Below, piece by piece: positions 44,526 to 58,347 of a stretch of DNA of 64,000 nt. The notes under the pieces were generated by a model. That model was not told the DNA's origin. It saw nothing but the letters and a program-made list of their open reading frames with translations, and ran no database searches. Each line of letters starts with the position of its first letter. The stretch's first letter is position 1. The stretch comes from Prunus persica (lineage: Eukaryota > Streptophyta > Magnoliopsida > Rosales > Rosaceae): positions 6,742,079 through 6,806,078 of the forward strand of contig NC_034009.1 of assembly GCF_000346465.2 (NCBI RefSeq), written 5' to 3'. Both the position numbers and the translations under genes were made by a program.

Positions 44526-45531
44526 TGTAAGGTGTGTGTATATATATATACATACATATTAAATATATATATATGTGGATTCGTTTTCAAGTTGAGATTC
44601 TTGAACTTGTGCTTCGTGAGTACTCTGCACAGGTATGAACGTTTGATTTATAGTTTGGAAAGTGAGAATTGATATGAGTTTTGACCTCTTTTACATTGAA
44701 ACTACGATCGGTATTATTTTGTGTCATAATGTAATTGGTTGAATTTGTCTTTAATTTGAAGTTGTGAATACAAAAAGCTATTCATTATACAAGCAAGTGG
44801 ATATGGCATTTGTAGCTCTATTTGGAAAGTGTTGTTCGGCAATATATGCCTTGGATAAGGTATGGTTGAGGGAAGGAACTGATAAAAGGAAAGGAACTTA
44901 TAAAGTGTTCAGTGTGTGCCTTGTTGAATTTGATGTTGTAAATGAATCTAAATTTAATCGTTGGTATTACTTTAAATAATCAAATATTATATGAATCATG
45001 ATTGTTGATTTAAGAACTACGTGTGGCTTAATCCTTCACAAAGGGGTACGTAGGTAGCCTAGGGTTTAACCTAGGTGCAGCTGAAAAATAAACTGTTTGA
45101 GCTATGCTTGTATTGATCTAAGTGTGAATGAATTTTGTATGAAGAAAGGTCTTTTCTGATTGTTGTTACGATAATTGTTACAGGTGTATGGATTTACAAA
45201 GGAGTTCAAAAGCAAGAACGTTTTAGAAAATGTTTGGTTATGAGGCCGGAAGCTTGTTTGTTTGTTGTGTGTAAAGTACTTATTGCATGTTGAAGTTTGG
45301 TGATTTTAAACTGTGTTTTTAACAGGTTGAAAATTTTGATAAAGTTCGTTTTTCAAGGGAGACTCAGAGACTCTGCCGAAATTTGGGTAGAAGCCTCGGC
45401 CCTCTTTTTCTTTGTTTTAAGGGAAGAGGATGTTTGAAATTAGTAAGTGGGCCCTGCATCGATTGGATGTTGGAAAAACCATAGGAGTCGTCATGGATTC
45501 CGAGGAATTCAGGGCGGGTCCTATCATATAG

Positions 45532-47536
<2,005 letters not shown>

Positions 47537-50306
47537 CTACAATGCATCAGCCACGGTCATCGTGTTGTACACCCTATCGGAGGCTTTCTTCACCTACATA
47601 AGAAATGAAATATGGATGAGATGAATGTAACAGAGATTGATACATGAAACCTAACATGACAAAGTAGTTTACTTCTTTCTCCCAATCTGTGCATGTGATT
47701 ATGATTGCAAGAAATAGCGCCTGGACAACTAGAGCCACAATAATTCCGGTCCAAAGACCCTGTGAAAAACATGTTAATTTGAATCAATAAAATGTCCCTG
47801 AAAGATTCAGAAAGTAGGAGATAAACTACAGTAAGACAAAGTATGGAGGGGGCTTGAAAAAATAGAAGTACAACGACTACATGTCACCTTCCCTCCAAGG
47901 TGCAAGACAAAAGCTAATAAAACTGCAGTTGGGATGCCCATAAGATAGTAAGCTCCCAGATTAACGTATGCCCCAATCTTTTGTTGTCCACTTCCTCTTA
48001 TGACACCTGAAATTGTAAATTCAAGTCACTTTTCATCAAATCAGCAATAAAATCTTCCCTGAAAATGAGAAACCGCGGCATACAGGTAGTATTCAATCCC
48101 ACAGTTTGATCATATGAGTTGAGTAAAACCTTTTTATTATCTTTTGTTCTGTTGACTTCAGTTTTAGCTATAGGTTATGCCAGGTTTTCATAAAGGTTTG
48201 CAAAACCAGAATCAGAAGGAAACAAAATCTATTGTTGTGAGAGAGGAAATGGTGAAAAACTGCAGAAACCTGAAAGCACAGACTGAAGTCCATCAAAAAA
48301 GTGTGATATTGCAACCAAAATCAACATTTCTCCAACATAATTCACAACTTCCATTTCACTGCTGTAACAGTAGCCCCAAACTTTTCGACCCAAAATGAGG
48401 ACAGTGCCAATCAAAATGCCCTCAAGAATCACAATGGAGAGTGCAACACGTACTGCTAGAACTGCGAGTCGCGGTTGCCCAGCACCCAATAGATTGGAGA
48501 CCCTTGTGCTGTTATATAGAAGTAAATAACAGAATAGAATTCTTGAGACAAAATGTGCAATAACAGGAACATACAAAACTTGGATGTAGATTTAGAGCTT
48601 AGACTCACCTTGCTGTACCACTGAATGCCATGGGAATCATGTAAATCATTGAGCATGTGTTAAGACTGCAAATGTGTCAAAGCCAGTTAGTAATATCTTT
48701 GTTTCTGCTTCATCTGCTTCATCTTCACTAACTAGAAACATGAAAACACTCTCTTTTTAAGCTTAGTTAGTAAAAATGCAAACCTGATTGACAGGACTGA
48801 GGTTTCAAGCTTTGGATTGGGAAGAAAACCAGATAAGAGGACCATCATTTCGAATGACCAGATTTCTAAGCTGTCACAGACATAAAACCAACAAACAACT
48901 ATTAGTAAGTGCCAGCATTTCAAAATCTCAAATACATCGAAAGATGTCGAATATCTTTATTTAGGTTCCCCACTGTATTTTAACCCTCTAATGTTACAAT
49001 AGTATTAGTGAAACAACTAAAGGTTACCTGATCATTACAGCTGAAGGAACAGAGAGTTTGAGAAAATTGACAATTCCATGGAAGGCATCCTTTGAGAACC
49101 CAGTCCATGTGTGCTTGCAATAGGGTGAGACTCTGACATAAATAACCAATGCCAACGCGTTGATCCAATACGAGATGGAGTTTGCCACCGCAGCACCTCT
49201 ATATCCAAGGCTAGTCTTGTATACCAAAACCCAACAGACAATCAAGTGCAACATTGTTGCAGTGCCTGTGCTAACAATCATGGGAACCACATTGTTTTGA
49301 CTTTGCAAAAATTTGGAGTGGCATTGGTTGACGGCATAAGCGAAGAGGCATGGTATCAGGAAACGAGCGTAACTTCCAGCAGCAGCTGCTATTTCTGGAT
49401 CTTGACCCAAGAACTCAAGAATATGACCAGCATTGAACCATATAATTGAAAGGGGAATGCAGACCAGCAGCAGAACAAGCATTGCTCTCTGTAAGTGTAT
49501 GCCAAGCATATGATACTGTTTTGCTCCATAGGACTGGCCACAGAAGGTGTCTAATGCACTGCTCATTCCTATCTGTTCAACAAATTAAGATTAAAATGAG
49601 GACTATTATATCATCATTGGTTCAAACAGATCAAGCATCACAATTTACATACATCATACTATATATGTATATATAAAATGCATATATAAATAGCACAAAT
49701 TAGATAAACAAAATTAAGGGGGAAGAGCATTTATCCCTGCCCCTGCGGTCCTGTGAACGAATCCCCCCTACCCCAATATCTCATGTATCAAAAAATAAAA
49801 ATGAAGGGGGAAAAACTACAAGTATTTTTTTTGTCTCTTTTTTTTTATAACGAAAAGTACTAGGCTGCCTCTCTATTAGATTTCACAGTGGTCTTAAGCT
49901 CTCTGTGTCTTCTATTTTGTCTGAGTCTTGAGAGTCTAAGCCTTTTATGGTATAGGTTTATTTATACTACAATCAATTATTCTATAAATTACTAAGTCAT
50001 ATGAAATAAGAAAAGAAGCCATCTTACAATCAAGCTCAAACCAGTGACTGAAGCAAATGAAGTGGCCATGGAAGCACCTGCAAGTGCCAGCTCTCCAAGA
50101 TGGCCAACATACATGACTGAAATCACCTGCATACCAAAAAGCAAGAAATTTGATGACACAAGTGGCCCTGCTAAAGACAGCTGCTTCTTCACTTCCTTGA
50201 TAATATCATCTTTGGATAGTCTTCCCTTTGTTGCTTGTGATTCATGTTCTTGAAGAGCTGGAAGCAAGGGAGATTCAAGACCAGCTGCTTGTTCTTCGGC
50301 ATCCAT
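47537..50306 (-). CDS. MATE transporter (DETOXIFICATION 16-like), copy D, 489 aa, 8 exons
   Basis: Exons on the minus strand: 50306-50028, 49572-49028, 48870-48784, 48665-48609, 48508-48270, 48006-47888, 47759-47673 and 47593-47537. All lengths equal copies A and C except the last, which is 57 bp and ends VADAL. The protein begins MDAEEQAAGLESPLLPAL and keeps [53 protein letters not shown] and RVSNLLGAGQPR. It is predicted to be an intact membrane exporter. Its TATA region, TATATATAAC (minus, about 50368-50377), borders and partly overlaps the target-site duplication of a Mutator-like element, so upstream control sequences have been pushed away by about 0.8 kb. Confidence 0.93.
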
Positions 50307-50365
50307 TTGTTCTGTTTTTCTTCTTCAAGGAGCAAGAGCTGATGGTATCAACTTTGTGGACGAAG

Positions 50366-50379
50366 AGTTATATATAAAA
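50366..50379 (-). promoter_or_regulatory. TATA box region of MATE copy D, overlapping a Mutator TSD
   Basis: The minus strand reads TTTTATATATAACTC about 60-70 bp before the ATG. The 9-bp duplication TATATAAAA (plus text, 50371-50379) coincides with it, and its second copy lies at 51202-51210. The matching place upstream of copy C reads CATTTTATAGCTC, followed by similar leader text. Confidence 0.7.
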
Positions 50380-51201
50380 GGGTAAACTACCCAATACCCC
50401 CTAAACTATTTCGACTATCGAAACTACCACTCTGAATTAATTTTTTAGCCAATTTAGCCCTCGTATTAAAATTTATTCCCTAATTTTGCCCATACNNNNN
50501 NNNNNNNNNNNNNNNNNNNNNNNNNNNNNNNNNNNNNNNNNNNNNNNNNNNNNNNNNNNNNNNNNNNNNNNNNNNNNNNNNNNNNNNNNNNNNNNNNNNN
50601 NNNNNNNNNNNNNNNNNNNNNNNNNNNNNNNNNNNNNNNNNNNNNNNNNNNNNNNNNNNNNNNNNNNNNNNNNNNNNNNNNNNNNNNNNNNNNNNNNNNN
50701 NNNNNNNNNNNNNNNNNNNNNNNNNNNNNNNNNNNNNNNNNNNNNNNNNNNNNNNNNNNNNNNNNNNNNNNNNNNNNNNNNNNNNNNNNNNNNNNNNNNN
50801 NNNNNNNNNNNNNNNNNNNNNNNNNNNNNNNNNNNNNNNNNNNNNNNNNNNNNNNNNNNNNNNNNNNNNNNNNNNNNNNNNNNNNNNNNNNNNNNNNNNN
50901 NNNNNNNNNNNNNNNNNNNNNNNNNNNNNNNNNNNNNNNNNNCCCCCCCCCCAATTTATTTCTCCCCCCATTCGAGCTCTTGAAGAACCAGAAAGAGAAA
51001 AAATCAATTTTTAATTCAACAGTGAAGCATATGCTTAACATGGTAATTTGTTAACAAAGATTTTTATGGAGATTGCCAAAAACTAACCGTGGGGGGTAAA
51101 TTGGTGATAAAATTTGGTATAAGGGCTAAATTGGCAAAAAAAAAATTATGGATAGAGATTTTGACAAGCGTGATAGTTTAGGGTCTTTCCGCAGATAACC
51201 C
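50380..51201. mobile_element. Mutator-like non-autonomous element, 9-bp TSD TATATAAAA
   Basis: Long terminal inverted repeats (over 100 bp, starting GGGTAAACTACCC on the left and GGGTTATCTGCGG on the reverse of the right) share CCCTAAACTAT and GCCAATTTAGCCCT. The 9-bp duplication at 50371-50379 and 51202-51210 is typical of Mutator. The centre is an assembly gap of 447 N, so any cargo is unknown. Confidence 0.88.
50496..50942. other. Assembly gap (447 N)
   Basis: Unknown bases; the right edge begins with a run of ten C, a likely sequencing-stall site. Confidence 1.
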
Positions 51202-51597
51202 TATATAAAATGGGAATTGAAACGTTACTGGCAAGTATTTATAGCAAGTGTGGAGGCCCATTATTTTTTGATGGACTTGGGAAAGGTAGATTTTGAACTT
51301 GAAATCTTTATTTTTCTTTTTTAGTAAAAAAACTTGAGATTTCTTTCAATATTAGAAAACCGATGTATCATTATACTCTAGTTAGTACAATATGGAACAG
51401 AAAAAGTACAAATAAAATACATACGTGTTTTATTTGAAAATTTTTTTGCAAGATACAACTGAAAAGTTCAGCCACTATATAATATTTTAATATTTATTAT
51501 TATTTTTCAATACTATGTAAAAAACAGGTATGTAATAGGTGAATTTTATATGTATTATTCAAAATATATACACACGTGTATTGTGTATCTATATATA

Positions 51598-51998
51598 CAG
51601 AGAGCTTCCATTGAGGGATCCCTCAAATAAGCTTATTTGAGGGACACTCCTTGTAGGCCCCACTCCGGATTGTATTTCACTAATCCAAACCGTCTATTTT
51701 GTAGATACTCATTCAAAGATCATCTCTACAAAAAATCACTTGAATCCGATATCATTTGACCACTCAATTAAGTTATTGAAATTTTAGCATTTTCTTGAAG
51801 CACCGTGTTCATTGATTTTGTAAGACACAATTGGATGTCGAAACGGTTTCCGATTTGTCTAATTTTTTGTAAGGATGATCTATAAATGAAGATCTAAAAA
51901 ATAAATGGTTTGGATCATTGGGAAAAAAATTGTAGGGTACCCTAAAGGGCGTCCCTCAAATAAAATTATTTGAGGGATCCCTCAATAGAAGGGGACTG
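51598..51998. mobile_element. MITE with GAGGGATCCCTCAAATAA termini
   Basis: The ends are inverted copies (CAGAGAGCTTCCATTGAGGG left; CAGTCCCCTTCTATTGAGGG as reverse of right), each followed by the self-complementary block GAGGGATCCCTC and AAATAA. About 400 bp, no coding capacity; flanked by TATA-rich sequence. A second copy is broken at 19619-20830. Confidence 0.8.
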
Positions 51999-51999
51999 C

Positions 52000-52941
52000 T
52001 ATATATATATATATTAAAGTGTATTTTACCGAGTCTTTAAAGCGTGTATGGAAAACGAAAATATTATTGAAAAATACGTACGTACTTGTATAATACGAGC
52101 ATTAAAAGGGAAAATACTCACTAGGCATTAGACTAAGAATCCCACCATAAAAATTTATGTAATATTAAAAATTGACTGCCTCATCATGTGGCAATAAATG
52201 TACTTCTTCGAGCATTTTCCATTATTTAGTAGTGTTATTTAGTGATATAAAATTTGTAAACCAAAAAAGAATAAGCTATGTAACATTTAATATGTACTGT
52301 TGAAAGTACATACTCTAATAGTAAAAATGTGGATATTCATCCTCTCCTCTGTATATGCATATTCGTCTAATAGACTTTGTGCCAACTAGATAACAATATC
52401 AAGGTTTTTTTTTTTTTAATTTTTTTTTTTTAAAAAAATTCTATGTAAGTGTATAACATCACGTGACATATTCTTATTGAACTCATAAATCACGTGGCAT
52501 ACTCTTATTATCGTCACATATAATAATTTCTCTGTTTCTATTGAAGCACAGAATTTATTACTTATATATATCCCCTTGCAAAATTTGCCATTTTTTTGTC
52601 TTTTGTTTTTGTCAAAATTTTGCAATTTTCTTCTTTTTTTTGTCAAAATTTTCTTCTTTTACAAGAATTGGTGGAATACAGTTGGTTCACGTGAGTTATT
52701 AAAACAAATGAATTATGTTTTGAAGGATAGCATCCACAGAGATAACTTTGTCTTTTCCTCTGTTTGAAATTGGAAGGTCCTTAAAATTGATTTTCATTTG
52801 ATGTGCAGTCAAAATTGGTGGCTTTCATTGAAAATTCATCGGTATGTGGAATCCAGCCTCAGTGATGTCGACATCTTGTTTCATTCATGCACAAGGTCTA
52901 AAATATCGAGAGTTTTGGAAATTCAGGGATCCAAAAATATG
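52000..52941. other. Spacer; A/T-rich, no gene recognised
   Basis: Poly-T/A runs near 52410-52440. The last part (52895-52941) belongs to the ATATCG-rich TIR family and is the insertion target of the next element. Confidence 0.5.
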
Positions 52942-52971
52942 GATATTGTTGTAAACTAAAGAGAATTTGCA

Positions 52972-53251
52972 NNNNNNNNNNNNNNNNNNNNNNNNNNNNN
53001 NNNNNNNNNNNNNNNNNNNNNNNNNNNNNNNNNNNNNNNNNNNNNNNNNNNNNNNNNNNNNNNNNNNNNNNNNNNNNNNNNNNNNNNNNNNNNNNNNNNN
53101 NNNNNNNNNNNNNNNNNNNNNNNNNNNNNNNNNNNNNNNNNNNNNNNNNNNNNNNNNNNNNNNNNNNNNNNNNNNNNNNNNNNNNNNNNNNNNNNNNNNN
53201 NNNNNNNNNNNNNNNNNNNNNNNNNNNNNNNNNNNNNNNNNNNNNNNNNNN
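52972..53251. other. Assembly gap (280 N)
   Basis: Unknown bases directly inside the left LTR end of the retroelement. Confidence 1.
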
Positions 53252-53362
53252 CAAAAACCCAATTCTTGATTTTCCTTGCAAAGCCACCAAAGATCAGAGA
53301 GCTGCTCCTAGAGTTGCTGATCTGAAGCTTCCGAAGAAGCCAAAGTATGGCTGCTGCCCAAC

Positions 53363-53794
53363 ATGGTTCTGAGCAATCAGCTATGTCGCAGGGCAGTGGA
53401 GGCGCAGAAGCTGCTGTACCATGGTTCTGAACTCCCACCAGGCCACATGAAGCTGCCAGAGAACGTGGAGTGGCTGAAGACGATCCGGCGGAAGATCCAC
53501 GAGCATCCGGAGCTGGCGTTCGAGGAGCTGGACCGGTTGAACATGGATGGTGAATATCAAGAAGTTTACATAAGGAATGAAAAAAAAAAAAAAAAAAAAA
53601 AGGAGAGGGTGAAACTTGTTTTGAACGATAAGGAAGATGTTGATAAATTCACTCGGACTCTCCGAGTTATTCAGCTTGAGGATGCAGAGCAACGCCAAGT
53701 GACGGATCAAGCTGTCAAAATCTGGTTGGATGAGCTGGAAGAGATAAGTCCTCTGCTTTTCTTTATTCTATTTTATCTTCACAAGTTATGTTGA
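53363..53794 (+). pseudogene. Chimeric ORF: IAA-amino-acid hydrolase N-terminal piece joined to a CC-NBS-LRR (Rx N) piece
   Basis: This 143-codon frame holds two unrelated parts. Residues about 30-60 (PENVEWLKTIRRKIHEHPEL, AFEELDRL) match the start of the M20 peptidase domain of ILR1-like auxin-conjugate hydrolases. After an A-run of about 21 bases (53580-53600, Lys-coding) residues about 88-128 (VDKFTRTLRVIQ, LEDAEQRQVTDQAVKIWLDE) match the coiled-coil Rx_N domain of NBS-LRR resistance proteins. Neither catalytic residues nor an NB-ARC domain follow. The A-run at the junction suggests a poly(A)-tailed retro-copy or a transcript-level fusion carried by the retroelement. Family matches are from memory. 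Confidence 0.6.
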
Positions 53795-53945
53795 GGTGCA
53801 AAACTTTAATCATGTCTCTCGACCTTACTTACCTAGGGACAATTAAAAGTAAACTTGCAATTAAGAAAAAGTGGGATACATAACAAATTAAACAGCTGAG
53901 TGGAAAGCTATTTTGGTTTAATATATTAAAATGATAAGAAAGCAA

Positions 53946-54040
53946 TTGACTGGGGACAGTGACAAATGCGTTTGAATTGGAAACTTGGACCATGTGACAG
54001 TGACAAATGCGATTGAATTGGAAACTTGGACCATGTGACA
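53946..54040 (+). repeat. Tandem duplication, 45-bp unit
   Basis: GGACAGTGACAAATGCG(T/A) and TTGAATTGGAAACTTGGACC occur twice in a row with one substitution. Confidence 0.9.
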
Positions 54041-54049
54041 GTATTTATT

Positions 54050-54375
54050 TAAAGGGTGGTGCGGGTTTATCGTCCACGCCTTTATTTTTATTTATCTGCC
54101 ATTCTGTTACTAACCATTAACAAAAATGGACCCTTGGTAATACTAAACATATTATCAGTGGGAGACCGTTACTAATACTAACGCTTTACTTTATGAAATT
54201 TAATTTACCGCACATTTAATTTTATTTAATGTATGGTGCGGGTTTAACGTCCATACCAGTAATTTAATTACCAGCAATTTATTATATGGATTAAATGTGC
54301 TGTTATTTAAATGTATGGTGCGGGTTTAACGTCCATACCAGTAATTTAATTAAATGGATTAAATGTGCTGTATGA
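54050..54375 (+). repeat. Three dispersed-tandem copies of a TGGTGCGGGTTTAACGTCCA block
   Basis: Copies occur near 54056, 54233 and 54315. The last two share a longer ~75-bp unit ending ATGGATTAAATGTGCTGT. Confidence 0.85.
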
Positions 54376-55535
54376 TGAGTTTTTACAGTATGCAGATCAG
54401 GACCAGAAGTTCCTTGATCCTCATCATACAATTACATCAGGACTTGAAGATCCTTGATGATGATATTAAAATGAGAGCTGGCAGTCTCTCCGGTACAATA
54501 TTTGTAAACATGTGATCGGGCTTAAGGGTCCTTGATTCCTGACATGTAAATAAGGATAATGATGTAACAGTACCGTATTGGTTCATAGTGCCGTACACAT
54601 TGATGATAACTGTACTGGCAGATGAATAGATACGTATTCATGATTTGATGAATAGTACTATTCACATGAATAGTGACGTATGCATAAATATGAACCATTT
54701 TGGGTAAACCGTCACTATATACAAAAGGGAACCTGCAGTTCCTTAAACTTATGGATGAACAATTAAAAGAGATGCCAGAAGTTCCTCAAAATATGGACAA
54801 TTATGTAAGGGCTTGAAGTCCCGAAATATGTACAGAAAATTGTAAAAAATGTCCATACCATGAGAATATGTGGCTTTGGCCTGAAGTTCAAAATTTAACA
54901 GTGTTGAGAACCTGAAGTTCCAACAATTAAATGGACAACCCTTGAGGTATTATTGCAAATTGTGGTATGCCACATATTTCTTTGGCATAAGAAGATGATG
55001 AATTTAATAAAGTTCGATTTTGTTATAATCGACACCTCAAGGAAGAAATATATTTTGTGAATTCCGGTTGTTAAGAATACACCGCGAAATGGATAATATT
55101 AATATAAACCTCAAATAATGAATTGAGGCTCCCCACATATTTTGTTATATCTGGGCCGGAAGCCCATGGATCCAAATATATGAGAGATCCTAAACTTGAA
55201 GTTGTGGGTATATAATAGTTAATGCTCTTCACTACTATATTGCGATATTATCATGGCTTTTACTCAATTCACATTTCATGTCCATTTGAAAAGGGCAAAT
55301 AAATTCTGAGTTTGTGCCCAGGCCAAAAGTTCCGGGCTACCATGCAATTTGGGAGAGACAATGTGGTTATTTGAACCTATAAGGCACAAGGTTCCAAACC
55401 GTCATTTTGAAAAGACGTAAAAACCACAGGTGCAAGTTTAAGAATGTGCGCAATTATTATTACAGAAACATACAACAGATAGATTTTTTCCACCTGCAAT
55501 GAACGTGCAGGCCCTGTAAAATCTATAAAATTACA

Positions 55536-56087
55536 TTATGTTCTGGAAGCCTCTGAAGGAAGAGGACGGCGCCTCTTAAGCTTAGCCATGAGCTTCTCGT
55601 GGTCTCCCAAAATTCTTTCATTGGAGACCTGCAGCATGTCTAGCCTTCTCAGTGTATCAACTGAGTACGAACTCACCAGTTTCAACAAGGAATTATTCTC
55701 TCCTTTAAGTTTCTCAACCTCCTGTTGAGACTCATGAAGCATTCTTTGGAGAGACGAATTTTCAGTTGTCAGCTTCTCAACCTCGTTTGCTCTAACACGC
55801 AAACGATCAGCCATGTTAGAAACAGAAACAGCACTCTGAATGCTAAAAGCCATTGAGTCATCCATAGCCTCTTCCTCAGACCTCCCTGTTAACAGCATTT
55901 CATCCATTGGAGTAATGAAATTCCTAGCTACTATGACAGCAGTAGCATCATTCATCATCACAGAATCATTAACTGTGAGATGACGATTTTGGGATACAAA
56001 GGATGGACGCCAAACTTTGGCGTCACTGTTTGCTGTTGGAGCATCATTTAAATTGAAATAATTTGGGCAGGAAGAAGAGGAAGCCAT
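55536..56087 (-). CDS. Antisense coiled-coil ORF of a plant retroelement, 183 aa
   Basis: The intact frame begins MASSSSCPNYFNLNDAPT and reads NSDAKVWRPSFVSQNRHLTV and DATAVIVARNFITPMDE. A leucine-heptad coiled coil follows (about residues 90-165, from SNMADRLRVRANEVEKLT to LGDHEKLMAKLKRRR). Similar proteins, with the same FNLNDAPTxNSDAKVWRP start and coiled-coil end, recur in many Rosaceae genomes and, in my recollection, lie in or near LTR elements. This one is opposite in sense to the LTR at 59193. Its role is unknown; it could be an additional retroelement ORF that multimerises through the coiled coil. A TATA-like CTATAGATATGG lies about 110 bp upstream. Confidence 0.6.
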   Translation of the reverse strand: MASSSSCPNYFNLNDAPTANSDAKVWRPSFVSQNRHLTVNDSVMMNDATAVIVARNFITPMDEMLLTGRSEEEAMDDSMAFSIQSAVSVSNMADRLRVRANEVEKLTTENSSLQRMLHESQQEVEKLKGENNSLLKLVSSYSVDTLRRLDMLQVSNERILGDHEKLMAKLKRRRPLPSEASRT

Positions 56088-58152
56088 TTTTGAGAAGGTT
56101 TTGAAGAAAGTCTTAGGAAAACTAAAGTTTCAGAAAATGAAGAAATTTGAGTTGAAACGCAGTTGCTCCAATCAAGTTTTACAAAGGCCATATCTATAGG
56201 AGGAAATATGGCTACTGTTTTTCAGGACCCCAATATCTTCTCGAATCCCCATATTATCTTTTTCTTTCCTAGAGTCCAAAACTTCACGTGGCCTCTAATA
56301 ATGCATGTCGGCACTTTCGGCGTTTTCAAGCATTATTTTCAAAGCCGATCTTGCTTTACGGATTTCACGGAGCTACTTTTTCAAAAGCATCCCGAGAATC
56401 TCGCACTTTTTCAATAGCATCCCGAGAATCTCGCAATTTTCCTATGGTTAATTTGAAATTCACCGGTTCTACCTATTCATTGTATTTGTGTATAAATGTG
56501 TTACTAACGAAATTTTCTTTGCAGAAGACATCCAGTTTACTCCATACCTAGTGATGCGATATCTACTTGTTTTTCTTATCAGTAAGCACTTAATATGCCT
56601 GAGAAGCAAGACTATCTCTGATCATCCATTCAGGAAGCAAGACTATCCCTGATCATGTTTCTGCAAGATCAGGGAATTGTAAAGGCGGCTTTATGCTCTA
56701 ATCTCCTGAGGTCCTTCTAGACTAGGAGATATGAGAGCTTATTGTCTGCTCCCACCAGCTTCCTTCCCTGATTGCTTACCTTCTCTTGCAATCAATATCA
56801 CATTATTTTTGCATTTTTTCTCTTTTTATAACTCTCTGTTCATAAGAGATTTTATTTCTTTAGAATGAACATCTGAAGAATGAATCCATGAAGTAATCCT
56901 AACTATGAGGGTTATTTGTTTTGACAGAGGCAAAAGAGTTGTGATTTTTGCTCTTGCAGGATATAACTAGATCATCAAGCGCTACATTATATTTACTGGG
57001 CTGATATGAGCTTGAATGATACTTGAGAAAAGTTTCTCCCACCTAAGGATGTAAGCAATACTTGTGTTATTTTATGCTTATATACCTATTTGATATTTTA
57101 TCTTGAAAGGTAACCAAATGGGGAGATAAGTCCGTTCCAAAAGAATGACTTGTATGTATCCATGAATTATTAATGCAAATTTTACAGATTGCAAGTTGGA
57201 TACATTGATAATACACTGCACAGATTAAAAGTCCCATAAGAACATAACATGGGTATAGCAGTGATCAATATGATGCACGCCTGTTGCGTAGCAAATGATG
57301 TGGATTGAAGTCCCAAATGGACAATCCTTTGACATGTCAATATTGATATTATGCACGCCTAATGCGTAGCAAATTATATGGGTTAAAGTCCCATAATATG
57401 GGTTAAAGTCCCAGAAATTAATTGACATGTATGTATTAATCTGTGGCATGCCTGCAGCATGACAGATATATGGGTTCTCAATGTTCCAACTCCCTAAGTA
57501 GAGATTATCCACGCCCTACTACTAAATAACGCTCCAATGGAGGTTATAATCCACATTCTCACATAATAAAAGCCCCATGAAGTGGCTTGGGTACCCAAAG
57601 GCAAATAAATGCTTATAATTCATGCATGCGCATGCACATGAGAATGGTGGGATCATGAATTGATGAATGACAATTTTTGGTTTTGGAGTAGCTACTCAAA
57701 TCATCAATGGGCTGTGTTGATTGGAACCACGTTCAATTATTAAATGTCGACAATATCATTGGCCAAAATGGAATGAGGCAATTCCATTATAGATGAGAAT
57801 GAACGTGAAAGAACAAACCCACAGTACGAACCCTAAAAGATGTTAATATTAAAAGTTATACTTGGGTGTTCGGAATAAAAAGGGAATATACCTACTTTGT
57901 ATGACACAATGTTTTTGACATAAACAAGGGATGTTGGGTTTTCTCCATATTTATAGATTCAATTGTGCCCCTTTATTGCACATTTACGGAGACCAACATG
58001 TTATCTTTAAGGGTTATTAAATGCACAGAGCATATCACCTGAAGTGATTCCCTAAAGATGTATAAATAGCTGGGTTAAAGCTATATAATGTGTCATAGAG
58101 TTTAATCCCTTTAAACAAAATCCTTGAAAGGATTGAAATTGCATGAAGCAAG

Positions 58153-58347
58153 TCTGTGGACATGTGCCTGACGCACGAAATCTGTACTCAATATTAATGT
58201 ACATAAATTGCCTCAGTGAGTACATTGATTATAATGTGTTTGCAACACATCTGTGGACATGTGCCTGACGCACGAAATCTGTACTCAATATTAATGTACA
58301 TAAATTGCCTCAGTGAGTACATTGATTATAATGTGTTTGCAACACAT
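58153..58347 (+). repeat. Two near-identical tandem repeats of ~97 bp
   Basis: The block TCTGTGGACATGTGCCTGAC through TAATGTGTTTGCAACACA occurs twice back to back with no visible difference, a sign of a recent duplication or an assembly artefact. Confidence 0.9.

Larger units (their letters stand above)
40930..45526. mobile_element. Very long solo LTR (4.6 kb with insertion), TSD TATAG
   Basis: It starts TGTAACAACC and ends CGGGTCCTATCA, with TATAG at 40925-40929 and 45527-45531. It is related to the nested LTR at 11427-13707 through several shared blocks: GAGAATCAGAGTCCTGGAT, GATTGTGCGAT, ATCGGAGGTCGTGG, AACTACGTGTGGCTT, TACGTAGG(T/C)AGCC and AGGGCGGGTCCT. Without the second LTR nested at 42525-43769 it would be about 3.35 kb. 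No internal coding region or partner LTR is present. Confidence 0.85.

Noticed and set aside
50466..51041. ORFs spanning the N run
   Set aside because: They consist almost entirely of unknown bases.
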